A stretch of DNA of 64,000 bases, taken from contig NZ_MAYT01000001.1 of NCBI RefSeq assembly GCF_001685015.1, forward strand, positions 1-64,000, read 5' to 3'. The position numbers and the translations under genes are program-made. Under the pieces are notes generated by a model that made no database searches, was not told the origin of the DNA, and saw only the letters and a list, made by a program, of their open reading frames with translations. This document shows positions 54,703 to 63,832 of the stretch, piece by piece. Source of the DNA: Pseudobacillus wudalianchiensis (GTDB lineage: Bacteria > Bacillota > Bacilli > Bacillales > Domibacillaceae). The first letter of the stretch is position 1, and each line of letters begins with the position of its first letter.

Positions 54703-57700
54703 ATGAGTTTTTTTAAGAGAATAATCGGATTGTTTCGTGAAGAAATAGATGAAGAAGTTGAACAGCCGGTTGAGCTGCTTCAACAAAAGGAAGTGACTCT
54801 GCAAAGAACAGTCGACCAGCCGGACTTTTCTTTGTCCTCTGAACGGCTGCAAGAGTCACAGGAAATGAAAACAAGAATAGCTTATCGCTACCCTTCAAGA
54901 GAATTACGAGGCCGTAGACAGGAGGCCATTCAGCCCCGCCGGGAAAGAAAGGTGCGTTTGGAAAAACAAGATTTCCTCGGCAATAGCCCGGAACAAGAGC
55001 ACCGTTCTGTAAAGAAAGAAGAGCCGCGTCCTAAACAGCCGACTAAACCAATTCCAACTTACAAAGTCTCTCCCGGTCCTTTTAAGCCTACAGAGGTCCC
55101 ATCTCCTATATACGGCTTTCAAAAACGGCCGAAAAACAAGGCGGAAGATATGGAGGAACCGTATGATCAAGTCGAAGTAACTCCAGTTGCTGCTAGAGAA
55201 GAAGAGAGTCTACCTGTTTCTAAAGAAAAAGCAGAGGCGGAAACAATAAAAATCGATAAGGAAGAAAAAGTGATATTTACAGCAGCTGATTCAGCTAAAC
55301 AGGAAGAGCCAGCACCAACATTACCGGAAAAAGAAGAACCATTGCTTTTATTCAAATCAGAAGAAAAGAAAAAAGCTTTTGATGTAGAAGCTGTTTCATC
55401 GTTTGCAAAAGAAGAGATAGCTGTAACCTCAACAAAACCGGAATATAAGGAAGAAGAGATAGCTGCGAAACCAGCAGAATCAGTATACGAAGAAGAAGTA
55501 GCTGCAAAACCAGCAGAATCAGTATACGAAGAAGAAGTAGCTGCAAAACCAGCAGAATCAGTATACGAAGAAGAAGTAGCTGCGAAACCAGCAGAATCAG
55601 TATACAAAGAAGAGATAACTGCAAGACCAGCAGAACCGGTATACAAAGAAAAGATAACTGCAAGACCAGCAGAATCGGGATATGAAGAAGAAGTAGCTGC
55701 AAGACCAGTAGAAAAGGTATACAAAGAAAAGATAACTGCAAGACCAGCAGAATCGGGATATGAAGAAGAAGTAGCTGCAAGACCAGTAGAAAAGGTATAC
55801 AAAGAAGAAGCAGCTGCGAGACTAGCAGAACTGGCATCCAAAGAAGAAAAGGTAGCTATGAGACCGGCAGAGTCGGTACACAAAGGAGAAGAAGTAGCTG
55901 CCGGACCAGTAGAACCGGTACACAAAGAAGAAGTAGCTGCGGAACCGGCAGAATCGGTATACAAGGAAGAAGAGGCAGCTGCCAGACCAGTAGAACTGGT
56001 ATACGAGGAGGAAGAAGAAGTAGCTGCGAAACCAGCAGACCTAATATACAAAGAAGAACCCGCTGCTCCGATGGTAGAGGAAAGAGCTGTACAAGTTGAA
56101 ATAACAGAAAAGCCAGCTCCGCCGGAAAATCCAGATGGAAAACTGCCAGAAGAAAAAAGAGTGTCTCGAGCAGAGGAAAGAAGCCGCAAGAGAAAGCAAA
56201 CACCATTTAATGTTCTTATGCTAAAGCAAGACCGGGAATTATGGAAACAAAGAAAGGAAGAACCGTCCAAGCTACCGGAAGAGCCGGCTGTTGCAGAAGC
56301 AAGCGACGTTATTTGCCGTGTTGAAGAAAGGGTAGAAGATACCTTACTGCAACCGACGGAACCTGAGGTGCCTGCAGCAGACAGCGAGGATCGCTCTGAA
56401 CCCGAATATTACGTGTTTCCTTACGAGGACTACTTGGCTCCTCCTGTTGTAAAAGAAATGAGCGGGGAGTTCGTAGATGCCCAAAGCGAGGTATTAAATG
56501 AAACCTTCAAGAACTTTAACGTAAAGGCTTCGGTTGTAAATGTGACTGTCGGACCATCCGTCACCAGGTTTGAAGTAGAGCCGGAGCGAGGAGTGAAGGT
56601 AAGCAAGATTACCAATTTAACAGATGATATTAAACGAAGTCTTGCTGCAAGGAATATTCGAATTGAGGCGCCGATCCCGGGAACACAAGTGATTGGGATT
56701 GAAGTGCCAAATAAAGAGAGCCGTCCTGTGCAAATTAGCGAAATTATTTCGAGTCAGGCATTTAAAGAGAATGCTTCGCCGCTTACATCGGCGCTCGGCC
56801 TTGACATTTCTGGGGAGCCGGTTGTGCTCGATTTAAAGAAAATGCCGCATGGCTTAATTGCGGGAGCGACTGGTTCAGGGAAAAGTGTCTGTATCAACTC
56901 GATCCTTGTTAGTCTTTTATATAAAGCAGCTCCGCATGAGCTAAAATTGATGCTGATCGACCCTAAAATGGTAGAACTGGCTCCTTACAATGGCATTCCT
57001 CACTTAGTCAGCCCTGTCATTACCGATGTAAAAGCGGCAACAGCTGCTTTGAAGTGGGCAGTGGAGGAAATGGAACGGCGCTATGAATTATTTGTTCATG
57101 CTGGCGTTCGGGATATTACGAAATACAATGAGAAAGCAGCGGAGCATGGAAGAAAAAGTGAGCACCTGCCTTATATTGTGATTATTATCGATGAGCTGGC
57201 AGATTTAATGATGATGTCGCCAGCTGATGTAGAGGAGGCGATTTGCCGGATTGCACAGAAGGCTCGGGCATGTGGTATTCATTTAATTGTCGCTACACAG
57301 CGTCCTTCTGTTGACGTTATTACTGGTTTAATTAAAGCGAATATCCCAACGAGGATTGCCTTCTCGGTGTCCTCACAGGTAGACTCGCGTACAATCATTG
57401 ATACAGGTGGTGCAGAAAAGCTGCTCGGCCGTGGAGATATGCTCTTTTTAAACAATGGCGCATCAGAAACGGTCCGCTTGCAAGGTACATTTGTGTCTGA
57501 TGATGAAATTGATACTATCGTCGCGCACGTGCGCAAAGAACAAGCGCCCAATTATTTATTTGAGCAGGAAGAGCTTTTACAAAAAGCCGCCATTTCAGAA
57601 ACGGAAGATGAACTTTTTCCAGAAGCCTGTGAATTTGTTGTTCAACAGGGAGGCGCGTCTACATCGCTTTTACAGCGTCATTTTAAAATTGGCTATAATC

Positions 57701-57828
57701 GGGCCGCACGATTAATCGAGATGATGGAAACGCAAGGATTCGTATCTGGACAACGCGCTGGCCGACCGCGAGAAGTTCTTTTAACAGAAGAGGAATTGCA
57801 AACACTTCATGATTCAAATGTAAACTGA
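54703..57828 (+). CDS. sftA: SftA, soluble FtsK-family DNA translocase
   Basis: About 1,041 residues. It moves chromosomal DNA away from the closing septum. Unlike SpoIIIE it has no membrane helices; the N-terminus MSFFKRIIGLFREEIDEE is short and amphipathic, as in SftA. Then a variable linker, the alpha domain (about residues 585-690), Walker A GATGSGKS (721-728), Walker B IIIIDELADLMM and a C-terminal gamma winged helix (GYNRAARLIEMME). The linker from about residue 250 to 455 consists of tandem 13-15-residue units (KPAESVYEEEVAA type). I chose the ATG at 54703 after AGGTGAT; a GTG at 54694 is part of that site. Confidence 0.95.
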   Translation: MSFFKRIIGLFREEIDEEVEQPVELLQQKEVTLQRTVDQPDFSLSSERLQESQEMKTRIAYRYPSRELRGRRQEAIQPRRERKVRLEKQDFLGNSPEQEHRSVKKEEPRPKQPTKPIPTYKVSPGPFKPTEVPSPIYGFQKRPKNKAEDMEEPYDQVEVTPVAAREEESLPVSKEKAEAETIKIDKEEKVIFTAADSAKQEEPAPTLPEKEEPLLLFKSEEKKKAFDVEAVSSFAKEEIAVTSTKPEYKEEEIAAKPAESVYEEEVAAKPAESVYEEEVAAKPAESVYEEEVAAKPAESVYKEEITARPAEPVYKEKITARPAESGYEEEVAARPVEKVYKEKITARPAESGYEEEVAARPVEKVYKEEAAARLAELASKEEKVAMRPAESVHKGEEVAAGPVEPVHKEEVAAEPAESVYKEEEAAARPVELVYEEEEEVAAKPADLIYKEEPAAPMVEERAVQVEITEKPAPPENPDGKLPEEKRVSRAEERSRKRKQTPFNVLMLKQDRELWKQRKEEPSKLPEEPAVAEASDVICRVEERVEDTLLQPTEPEVPAADSEDRSEPEYYVFPYEDYLAPPVVKEMSGEFVDAQSEVLNETFKNFNVKASVVNVTVGPSVTRFEVEPERGVKVSKITNLTDDIKRSLAARNIRIEAPIPGTQVIGIEVPNKESRPVQISEIISSQAFKENASPLTSALGLDISGEPVVLDLKKMPHGLIAGATGSGKSVCINSILVSLLYKAAPHELKLMLIDPKMVELAPYNGIPHLVSPVITDVKAATAALKWAVEEMERRYELFVHAGVRDITKYNEKAAEHGRKSEHLPYIVIIIDELADLMMMSPADVEEAICRIAQKARACGIHLIVATQRPSVDVITGLIKANIPTRIAFSVSSQVDSRTIIDTGGAEKLLGRGDMLFLNNGASETVRLQGTFVSDDEIDTIVAHVRKEQAPNYLFEQEELLQKAAISETEDELFPEACEFVVQQGGASTSLLQRHFKIGYNRAARLIEMMETQGFVSGQRAGRPREVLLTEEELQTLHDSNVN
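55449..56067 (+). repeat. In-frame 39-45 bp tandem repeats in sftA
   Basis: About 15 units encoding variants of EEEVAAKPAESVY. The three units at roughly 55490-55606 are near identical; later ones have diverged (KITARPAESGY, VAARPVEKVY). All keep the frame. Confidence 0.9.
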
Positions 57829-57851
57829 TATTCCCTGTTGAGGAAATATGT

Positions 57852-57874
57852 GGAGGCGGCAGCCTCCCTTTTTT
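57852..57874 (+). terminator. Terminator after sftA
   Basis: GGAGGC-GGCA-GCCTCC stem followed by six T residues. Confidence 0.82.
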
Positions 57875-57895
57875 CATAAGGAGCAAAAGGCTGCA

Positions 57896-57924
57896 TAGTC
57901 AGCCGCTCAAAAAAGTGTTATAAT
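57896..57924 (+). promoter_or_regulatory. Candidate murC promoter
   Basis: TAGTCA, 17-bp spacer and TATAAT (57919-57924), 100 bp upstream of murC. Confidence 0.5.
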
Positions 57925-58024
57925 GTTTCAATGTAAAATGCTAACTGTCCGTCGTCTATAAAAGGGCAAAACGGCTTAAAATACATATAATGCTTACGGA
58001 TAGACGAATGCTGGAGGTTCTATT

Positions 58025-59329
58025 ATGACAACATACCACTTTGTTGGAATTAAAGGCTCGGGAATGAGCGCCCTTGCACAGGTACTTCATGATCAAGGTG
58101 AACAAGTGCAAGGTTCTGATGTTGATAAATCATTTTTTACTCAAAAAGCACTGGAGGAAGCGGGCATTCCGATCCTGCCATTTCGGGCCGATAATATTCA
58201 GCCTGGCATGACCGTTATTGCCGGCAATGCCTTTCCAGATGATCATGAGGAGATTCAACGAGCGAACGAATTACAACTACCTGTAATCCGTTATCACCGC
58301 TTTCTTGGAGATTTTATGCAGAGCTTTACAAGTATTGCGGTAACGGGTGCTCACGGGAAAACATCGACGACAGGCTTGCTCGCTCATGTGATTAGCGGAG
58401 CAAAGCCAACTTCTTTCCTTATTGGAGACGGTACGGGCAAAGGAGAAAAGGAAGCGGAATATTTTCCCTTTGAAGCGTGTGAATACCGCCGCCATTTCTT
58501 GTCTTATGCTCCCGACTACGCCATTATGACGAATATTGACTTTGATCATCCGGACTACTTTTCTGATGTGGAAGACGTATTCTCTGCTTTTCAGGAGATG
58601 GCCTTGAAAGTGAAAAAAGGCATTTTTGCGTGTGGAGACGATGAACATTTACAGCGAATCCATGCCAAAGTACCGGTTGTTTTTTATGGATTTGCGGAAG
58701 AAAATGATTTTCAAGCCCGCAATATCCAACATGATTCAAGCGGCACAACATTTGATGTTTTTGTGCGCCATACATTCTATGCTTCATTTAAAATTCCGAC
58801 ATTCGGTGATCATAACATTTTAAATGCGCTGGCTGTTATTGCGCTCTGTCAATATGAAGAAATTGATACGGAGATTGTGAAAGAAAGACTGCTTACATTC
58901 GGAGGAGTGAAGCGGCGCTTTTCAGAGAAAACAATCGGGACGCAAGTGCTGATAGATGATTATGCTCATCATCCAACGGAGATTAAAGCAACCATTAATT
59001 CAGCACGCCAAAAATATCAAGATAGAGAAATTGTCGTGATTTTCCAACCACATACGTTCTCAAGAACACAAACCTTCTTAGACGATTTTGCCGAAAGCCT
59101 GAGCGGGGCAGATTCTGTGTACTTGTGTGATATTTTCGGTTCGGCACGTGAACATCAAGGTCAATTGACGATTGAAGATCTACAGAAAAGAGTTCCTGGC
59201 TCTGTTTTGCTTAAGGAAGGAGATACTTCTTCCCTTTCTAAACATAAAGATGGCGTCTTAATCTTTATGGGGGCAGGAGACATTCAAAAGTTTCAGTCTG
59301 CGTATGAAAAGTATTTGAATGAACAATAA
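58025..59329 (+). CDS. murC: UDP-N-acetylmuramate-L-alanine ligase MurC
   Basis: 434 residues. Adds L-Ala to UDP-MurNAc in the cytoplasmic steps of peptidoglycan synthesis. N-terminal Rossmann [16 protein letters not shown] loop [10 protein letters not shown] (from about residue 107) and the Mur ligase C-terminal domain [18 protein letters not shown] precedes the ATG. Confidence 0.97.
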   Translation: MTTYHFVGIKGSGMSALAQVLHDQGEQVQGSDVDKSFFTQKALEEAGIPILPFRADNIQPGMTVIAGNAFPDDHEEIQRANELQLPVIRYHRFLGDFMQSFTSIAVTGAHGKTSTTGLLAHVISGAKPTSFLIGDGTGKGEKEAEYFPFEACEYRRHFLSYAPDYAIMTNIDFDHPDYFSDVEDVFSAFQEMALKVKKGIFACGDDEHLQRIHAKVPVVFYGFAEENDFQARNIQHDSSGTTFDVFVRHTFYASFKIPTFGDHNILNALAVIALCQYEEIDTEIVKERLLTFGGVKRRFSEKTIGTQVLIDDYAHHPTEIKATINSARQKYQDREIVVIFQPHTFSRTQTFLDDFAESLSGADSVYLCDIFGSAREHQGQLTIEDLQKRVPGSVLLKEGDTSSLSKHKDGVLIFMGAGDIQKFQSAYEKYLNEQ

Positions 59330-59359
59330 TGAGAAGGTGGCAGCTGTCATTTTCTCGTC

Positions 59360-59392
59360 AGCTGCCGGGATTTTCCGGCAGCTTTTCTTTTT
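59360..59392 (+). terminator. Terminator after murC
   Basis: GCTGCCGG pairs with CCGGCAGC followed by T-rich sequence. Confidence 0.85.
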
Positions 59393-59592
59393 AATAAAAG
59401 GTTTTGTTAAGGCGGGAGATTCTTTTTTAATAGTTGATCGCAGCGGAAGGACTATATTTCGCAGCTTTCTATAGCAAAAATTATCAACTAAGTCTAATAA
59501 AGCCTAATAAAAAGCTGTGGCTAAACCGTGAACATTTTATGCTTTTTAAGCAAATAAGCAGGAAAAAACAACGTTTGAGAGAAGTTATCAGT

Positions 59593-59617
59593 GTTTAACC
59601 TTTTGTTTGTGGGGTAA
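59593..59617 (+). promoter_or_regulatory. SigB promoter of ytxGH
   Basis: GTTTAA (59593-59598), 13-bp spacer and GGGTAA (59612-59617), a perfect fit to the SigB consensus, 45 bp before ytxG. ytxGHJ is a general stress operon in B. subtilis. No gene is seen in the 265-bp gap upstream. Confidence 0.9.
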
Positions 59618-59661
59618 CTTTAGTGTATAGTAATTAAGAACTTTGTAGGAGGTGTCGCATA

Positions 59662-60153
59662 GTGGTAATTATTTTGTATTTGAGTGCTGCCATAGCAGCG
59701 ATTGCTTTTTTAATTCTTGTTTTAAACTTGTCAAAAACTTTAAAATCAGTTGACAAAACTTTAGACAGTCTTTCCAGAACAGTAGACAGATTGGAAGGTC
59801 AAATGCAGGGAATCACAGCGGAAACAACAGAGCTATTACATAAGACGAATGCCCTCGCTGAAGATGTCCAGCATAAAACAGAACAGTTGAATACAGTTGT
59901 GTATGCTATTAAAGATGTTGGTTCAACAGTTCAAAACTTGAACCAGTCTATTAATAAAGTAACAACAACAGTTGCCTCACAAATGGAGAAAAATCAATAT
60001 AAAATTTCTCAAGCAGTACAGTGGGGAAATATTGTTAAACAACTCGTCGAAAAATTTAAAGACGGAAAAGAAGAGCAGCCGGCTAAGGTGAATGCCAGAG
60101 AATTATCTGCTCCAGAGTCAACTTCACCTGTAACTCGCCAGCCAAACTATTAA
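59662..60153 (+). CDS. ytxG: YtxG, DUF948 general stress protein
   Basis: 163 residues: one N-terminal membrane helix (IILYLSAAIAAIAFLILVL), then a long methyl-accepting-like coiled coil typical of DUF948. GTG start behind AGGAGGTG. First gene of the SigB unit. Confidence 0.92.
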   Translation: MVIILYLSAAIAAIAFLILVLNLSKTLKSVDKTLDSLSRTVDRLEGQMQGITAETTELLHKTNALAEDVQHKTEQLNTVVYAIKDVGSTVQNLNQSINKVTTTVASQMEKNQYKISQAVQWGNIVKQLVEKFKDGKEEQPAKVNARELSAPESTSPVTRQPNY

Positions 60154-60171
60154 GGAAAAGGAGAGAGGAAT

Positions 60172-60879
60172 ATGGGACAAATGAAGAAGCCAAACGTAAA
60201 GTACGATAATTATGAATCAGGTAACATCTATGATGACGGTACGATGAATACGAAAGACTTTTTAATCGGTGCCCTTGTGGGTGGACTTGTTGGTGCGGCC
60301 ACTGCGTTATTCATGGCTCCGAAATCTGGAAAAGAACTGCGCGAAGACTTTAATTCTCAAGCTGGCACGTTGAAGGAACGAGCTAGCGGATGGACTGAAA
60401 TGGCAAAGGAAAAAGGCAGTAATCTTGCAACAGCAGCGAAAGACAAAACAGCTACTTTGTCTCAATCTGTTCAAGAACAATCCGGTGTCTTAATGGATAA
60501 AGTTAAAACAGTCATGCCAACAGGCAACGGCAGTACAGATGATATGATGAACAAGGCAAAAGAAACAGCCGACTCTGTTAAAGATTCTGTCACACAAAAG
60601 TTAGAAGAAACAAAAAAAGCATTTGATCAAACAGAAAAGAGTGTCAACGGAGCCAATGGATCTTCTAATAGCTCTCAATCAGGCTCAGCAAGCTCCTCTA
60701 ATCAATCATCGAAGCCATCTCCGTCTGTTTATGCTAATTCAGCAGATGTAGGCGTAGATGAGAAGGTACAGGGCGGCGGCCATAACGCGCCAAATAATGC
60801 TGTTAAGAACAATAATGATTTTTCAAATAAAAATAATTCAACTAATGGCAAGCAAAATAATAAGAAGAACAACAAATAA
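60172..60879 (+). CDS. ytxH: YtxH, general stress protein with long disordered tail
   Basis: 235 residues. YtxH domain near the N-terminus with the glycine-rich membrane segment FLIGALVGGLVGAATALFMA and PKSGKELREDF. Then helices with Lys/Ala repeats and a Ser/Asn/Gln-rich C-terminal third ending in Asn/Lys runs. That is longer than the roughly 150 residues of B. subtilis YtxH. AAAGGAGAG precedes the ATG. Confidence 0.92.
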   Translation: MGQMKKPNVKYDNYESGNIYDDGTMNTKDFLIGALVGGLVGAATALFMAPKSGKELREDFNSQAGTLKERASGWTEMAKEKGSNLATAAKDKTATLSQSVQEQSGVLMDKVKTVMPTGNGSTDDMMNKAKETADSVKDSVTQKLEETKKAFDQTEKSVNGANGSSNSSQSGSASSSNQSSKPSPSVYANSADVGVDEKVQGGGHNAPNNAVKNNNDFSNKNNSTNGKQNNKKNNK

Positions 60880-60909
60880 AAAAACAGCGGCTTGTCCGCT
60901 GTTTTTTTT
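60878..60909 (+). terminator. Terminator between ytxH and ytxJ
   Basis: AAAAAACAGCGG and CCGCTGTTTTTT stem with 5-nt loop and eight T residues, overlapping the ytxH stop. Confidence 0.88.
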
Positions 60910-60942
60910 ATTAATGAAACTTTAAATGGGAAGGTGACTTTT

Positions 60943-61269
60943 ATGGAAAAAGTAGACTTAATTGCTGATTTTGAAAGATTGGTCGAAGAAAACAAGCGTT
61001 TCTTTTTTCTAAAGCATAGTACAACTTGCCCGGTAAGCTCGAGCGCTTTTAATGAATATCAGGCCTTTTTGCATGAGCACCCTGAAGAAAAAGGGTATTA
61101 CCTGGCTGTACAGGATTCAAGAGAGCTATCTAATTACATAGCAGGGGAGTATAATATTATTCACCAGTCCCCACAAGCCTTTTTGTTCGAAAAGGGACAG
61201 CCTGTCTGGAATGAATCCCACTGGAAAATTACAAAGGAGCAATTAGAACAAGTATGTTCCCAAAAATAA
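60943..61269 (+). CDS. ytxJ: YtxJ, bacillithiol-system thioredoxin-like protein
   Basis: 108 residues. Monothiol-type motif STTCPVSSSA, as in bacilliredoxin-like YtxJ, probably acting on bacillithiolated proteins. I chose the ATG at 60943 behind GGGAAGGTGA; the frame is open to 60892 inside the terminator. Expression must come by readthrough from ytxGH or from a promoter in the short gap. Confidence 0.92.
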   Translation: MEKVDLIADFERLVEENKRFFFLKHSTTCPVSSSAFNEYQAFLHEHPEEKGYYLAVQDSRELSNYIAGEYNIIHQSPQAFLFEKGQPVWNESHWKITKEQLEQVCSQK

Positions 61270-61283
61270 AATAGGGAGTTTGG

Positions 61284-61306
61284 AAAGAGGGAAAACCCCT
61301 CTTTTT
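61284..61306 (+). terminator. Terminator after ytxJ
   Basis: AAAGAGGG-AAAA-CCCCTCTTTTT. Confidence 0.85.
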
Positions 61307-61370
61307 AAACGTTTTACTCACTTTTTTACTTTAACGCTTAAAAGCGTCTAATAATTAAAGAAAAATATTC

Positions 61371-61399
61371 GTGACATTTCAGAATGTTTGTTTTATAAT
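61371..61399 (+). promoter_or_regulatory. SigA promoter of aroA
   Basis: GTGACA (61371-61376), 17-bp spacer and TATAAT (61394-61399), 140 bp before aroA. Confidence 0.75.
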
Positions 61400-61537
61400 A
61401 ATCCCTAACATTAAAAATGATTATTTTTCTCTTGCTTTATTTTTTCAGCCGGCGAAAGAGTAAAGCTTAAACGGGGAAACATAGCAGCTGATTAGAGGGA
61501 ATTGTGGATAATATATTAGAGCGGAAGGATGATAATT

Positions 61538-62614
61538 GTGAGTAACCAGGAACTAGACCAGTTAAGACAACGTGTTGATGAAATAAATACGGAATTGCTA
61601 AGCCTTATTAGCGAGCGAGCTACACTTGTTCAGGAAATTGGAAGAGTGAAAGAGAAACAGGGTGTCAATCGTTATGATCCTGTCCGCGAAAGAGCGATGC
61701 TGAATAAGATTGTTGAAAGCAATAGCGGCCCATTCGAAAATTCAACAATTGAGCATTTGTTTAAAGAAATTTTTAAAGCAGGCTTGGAATTGCAACAAGA
61801 TGACCATCGAAAGGCACTTCTCGTTTCACGTAAGAAGAAGCCTGAGGATACAATCGTAGAAATTCGCGGCGAGAGAGTTGGAGATGGTTCACCGACATTC
61901 GTGTTCGGACCATGTGCTGTAGAATCATATGAACAAGTAGCTGAAGTGGCACAAGCCATTAAAGATAAAGGGTTAAAATTAATCCGCGGTGGGGCATTTA
62001 AGCCGCGTACTTCTCCTTATGATTTCCAAGGTCTTGGTTTAGAAGGATTGAAAATCTTAAAGAGAGTAGCAGATGAATACAATCTTGCCGTTGTCAGTGA
62101 AATTGTCAACCCAGCTGATATTGAAGTAGCTTGCGAATACATTGATGTGATCCAAATCGGAGCCCGCAACATGCAGAATTTTGAATTGTTAAAAGCAGCT
62201 GGAAGCGTGAAAAAACCAGTATTGCTGAAGCGTGGTCTTGCTGCTACGATTGAAGAATTCATTAATGCAGCTGAATACATCATTTCTCGTGGCAATGACC
62301 AAATTATGCTTTGTGAGCGTGGTATCCGCACATACGAGCGTGCGACACGGAACACGCTTGATATCTCGGCGGTGCCAATCTTGAAGCAGGAAACTCACTT
62401 GCCTGTTTTCGTAGATGTGACACATTCAACAGGACGTCGTGATTTATTGATTCCAACAGCAAAAGCAGCATTAGCTATTGGAGCAGATGGGGTAATGGCA
62501 GAAGTTCATCCAGATCCGGCAGTAGCTCTTTCTGACTCTGCTCAGCAAATGAATTTGCAACAATTTGATGAATTTTATAAAGAAGTTCTTCAAAGTATTC
62601 CTGTAAAAGCGTAA
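61538..62614 (+). CDS. aroA: DAHP synthase / chorismate mutase AroA
   Basis: 358 residues. N-terminal AroQ chorismate mutase (residues about 1-90: [20 protein letters not shown], then DPVRERAM) fused to a DAHP synthase barrel ([46 protein letters not shown]). Catalyses the first shikimate step; the mutase domain acts as feedback sensor. I chose the GTG at 61538, 8 nt after GGAAGG; the in-frame ATG at 61529 abuts that site. Sometimes called aroG or aroH; aroA is the B. subtilis name. Confidence 0.97.
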   Translation: MSNQELDQLRQRVDEINTELLSLISERATLVQEIGRVKEKQGVNRYDPVRERAMLNKIVESNSGPFENSTIEHLFKEIFKAGLELQQDDHRKALLVSRKKKPEDTIVEIRGERVGDGSPTFVFGPCAVESYEQVAEVAQAIKDKGLKLIRGGAFKPRTSPYDFQGLGLEGLKILKRVADEYNLAVVSEIVNPADIEVACEYIDVIQIGARNMQNFELLKAAGSVKKPVLLKRGLAATIEEFINAAEYIISRGNDQIMLCERGIRTYERATRNTLDISAVPILKQETHLPVFVDVTHSTGRRDLLIPTAKAALAIGADGVMAEVHPDPAVALSDSAQQMNLQQFDEFYKEVLQSIPVKA

Positions 62615-62642
62615 CTCCTGTGTATTCACAGGAGTTTTTTTT
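62614..62642 (+). terminator. Terminator after aroA
   Basis: AACTCCTGTG-TATT-CACAGGAGTT and a T run. Confidence 0.9.
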
Positions 62643-62686
62643 GTTAAGATAGAGATAAAAGCTAATATGAAGGAGAAGATATAAAA

Positions 62687-63682
62687 ATGAATGTAACAAT
62701 TTATGATGTAGCAAGGGAAGCGAGTGTCTCCATGGCTACGGTTTCCCGGGTGGTAAATGGAAACCCGAACGTAAAGCCAGCGACTCGAAAAAAAGTTCTA
62801 GAAGTAATTGAGCGACTCGGATATCGCCCTAATGCGGTTGCTCGTGGACTAGCGAGTAAGAAAACAACAACAGTTGGTGTAATCATTCCGGATATTTCAA
62901 ACATCTTCTATGCAGAGCTTGCTAGAGGAATTGAAGATATCGCTACAATGTATAAGTACAATATTATCTTAAGTAACTCTGATCAAAATAAGGATAAAGA
63001 GATCCGCTTAATTCACACGATGCTCGGTAAGCAAGTAGATGGACTCGTCTTTATGGGCAGCCGGATTACACAGGAGCATGTAGAAGAGTTCGAACGTTCT
63101 CCTGTTCCTGTTGTATTGGCAGGGTCCCTAGAGCCAACAGGAAAAATACCGTCCGTCAATATTGATTATCGAGAAGCAGCCGTTGATGTGGTGAACTCAC
63201 TAACAGAAAAAGGCCATAAACATGTTGCCTTTATTGATGGGCCGCTTGATGATACGATTAGCCAATATGTGTTAGAGGGCTACAAAGAAGGACTCGCTGC
63301 CGCTAACCTGCCGCTGACAGAGGAATTAGTGGTGGACGGTGATTACACGTATGAATCTGGAATAGAAGCTTGGCACAAGCTAGAAACGGCTTCTGTCAAA
63401 CCGACAGCCGTCTTCGCTAACGGAGATGAAATGGCACTTGGTGTTATCCATGGTGCCCAGGATAGCGGTGTGAAAATCCCTGAGGAGCTAGAAGTAATTA
63501 GCTTTGAAAGCACAAAGCTTGCTTTAATGGTTCGCCCGCAGCTAACGTCTGTTGTGCAGCCGTTGTACGATATTGGAGCAGTTGCCATGAGGCTCTTAAC
63601 AAAATATATGAATAAAGAAGAAGTAGAAAGTCCAATCGTTGTTCTGCCTCACCGCATTGAAACAAGAGGATCAACGAAATAA
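62687..63682 (+). CDS. ccpA: Catabolite control protein CcpA
   Basis: 331 residues of a LacI-family regulator. The helix-turn-helix is [20 protein letters not shown] and the hinge helix is [12 protein letters not shown]. HPr-Ser-P-dependent binding to cre sites is inferred from the family. GAAGGAGA precedes the ATG. The neighbours aroA and motP match B. subtilis. Confidence 0.97.
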   Translation: MNVTIYDVAREASVSMATVSRVVNGNPNVKPATRKKVLEVIERLGYRPNAVARGLASKKTTTVGVIIPDISNIFYAELARGIEDIATMYKYNIILSNSDQNKDKEIRLIHTMLGKQVDGLVFMGSRITQEHVEEFERSPVPVVLAGSLEPTGKIPSVNIDYREAAVDVVNSLTEKGHKHVAFIDGPLDDTISQYVLEGYKEGLAAANLPLTEELVVDGDYTYESGIEAWHKLETASVKPTAVFANGDEMALGVIHGAQDSGVKIPEELEVISFESTKLALMVRPQLTSVVQPLYDIGAVAMRLLTKYMNKEEVESPIVVLPHRIETRGSTK

Positions 63683-63719
63683 GAATTTTTTCAATAACAG
63701 TTTCTGTTAAAGAGAAAGA

Positions 63720-63779
63720 GTTGGTTTTTCACTAGTTGATGGTGGTGGAAAGCGTCCGCCTGCAGTGAAAATCACCAAC
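63720..63779. repeat. Dispersed repeat family 2, copy 2
   Basis: Arms GTTGGTTTTTCACT and AGTGAAAATCACCAAC are inverted, with the core GGTGGAAAGCGTCCGCCTGC between. The core matches the 41846 copy in opposite orientation. It lies between ccpA and motP. Confidence 0.7.
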
Positions 63780-63832
63780 TAACTATAAATAGAGAGAGAA
63801 AATGCAGTTGTAATAGGGGATAGGGGAGAACC

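Noticed and set aside
55449-56067. CRISPR-like periodicity
   Set aside because: The units are contiguous coding repeats without spacers, inside sftA.
55167-56270. A 367-codon frame opposite sftA (and further ones at 55352-55837, 55856-56206)
   Set aside because: It is the mirror of the in-frame tandem repeats, whose 39-45 bp units carry no stops in several frames. No ribosome binding site; composition (Ser/Thr/Ala or Leu runs) is unlike a real protein.
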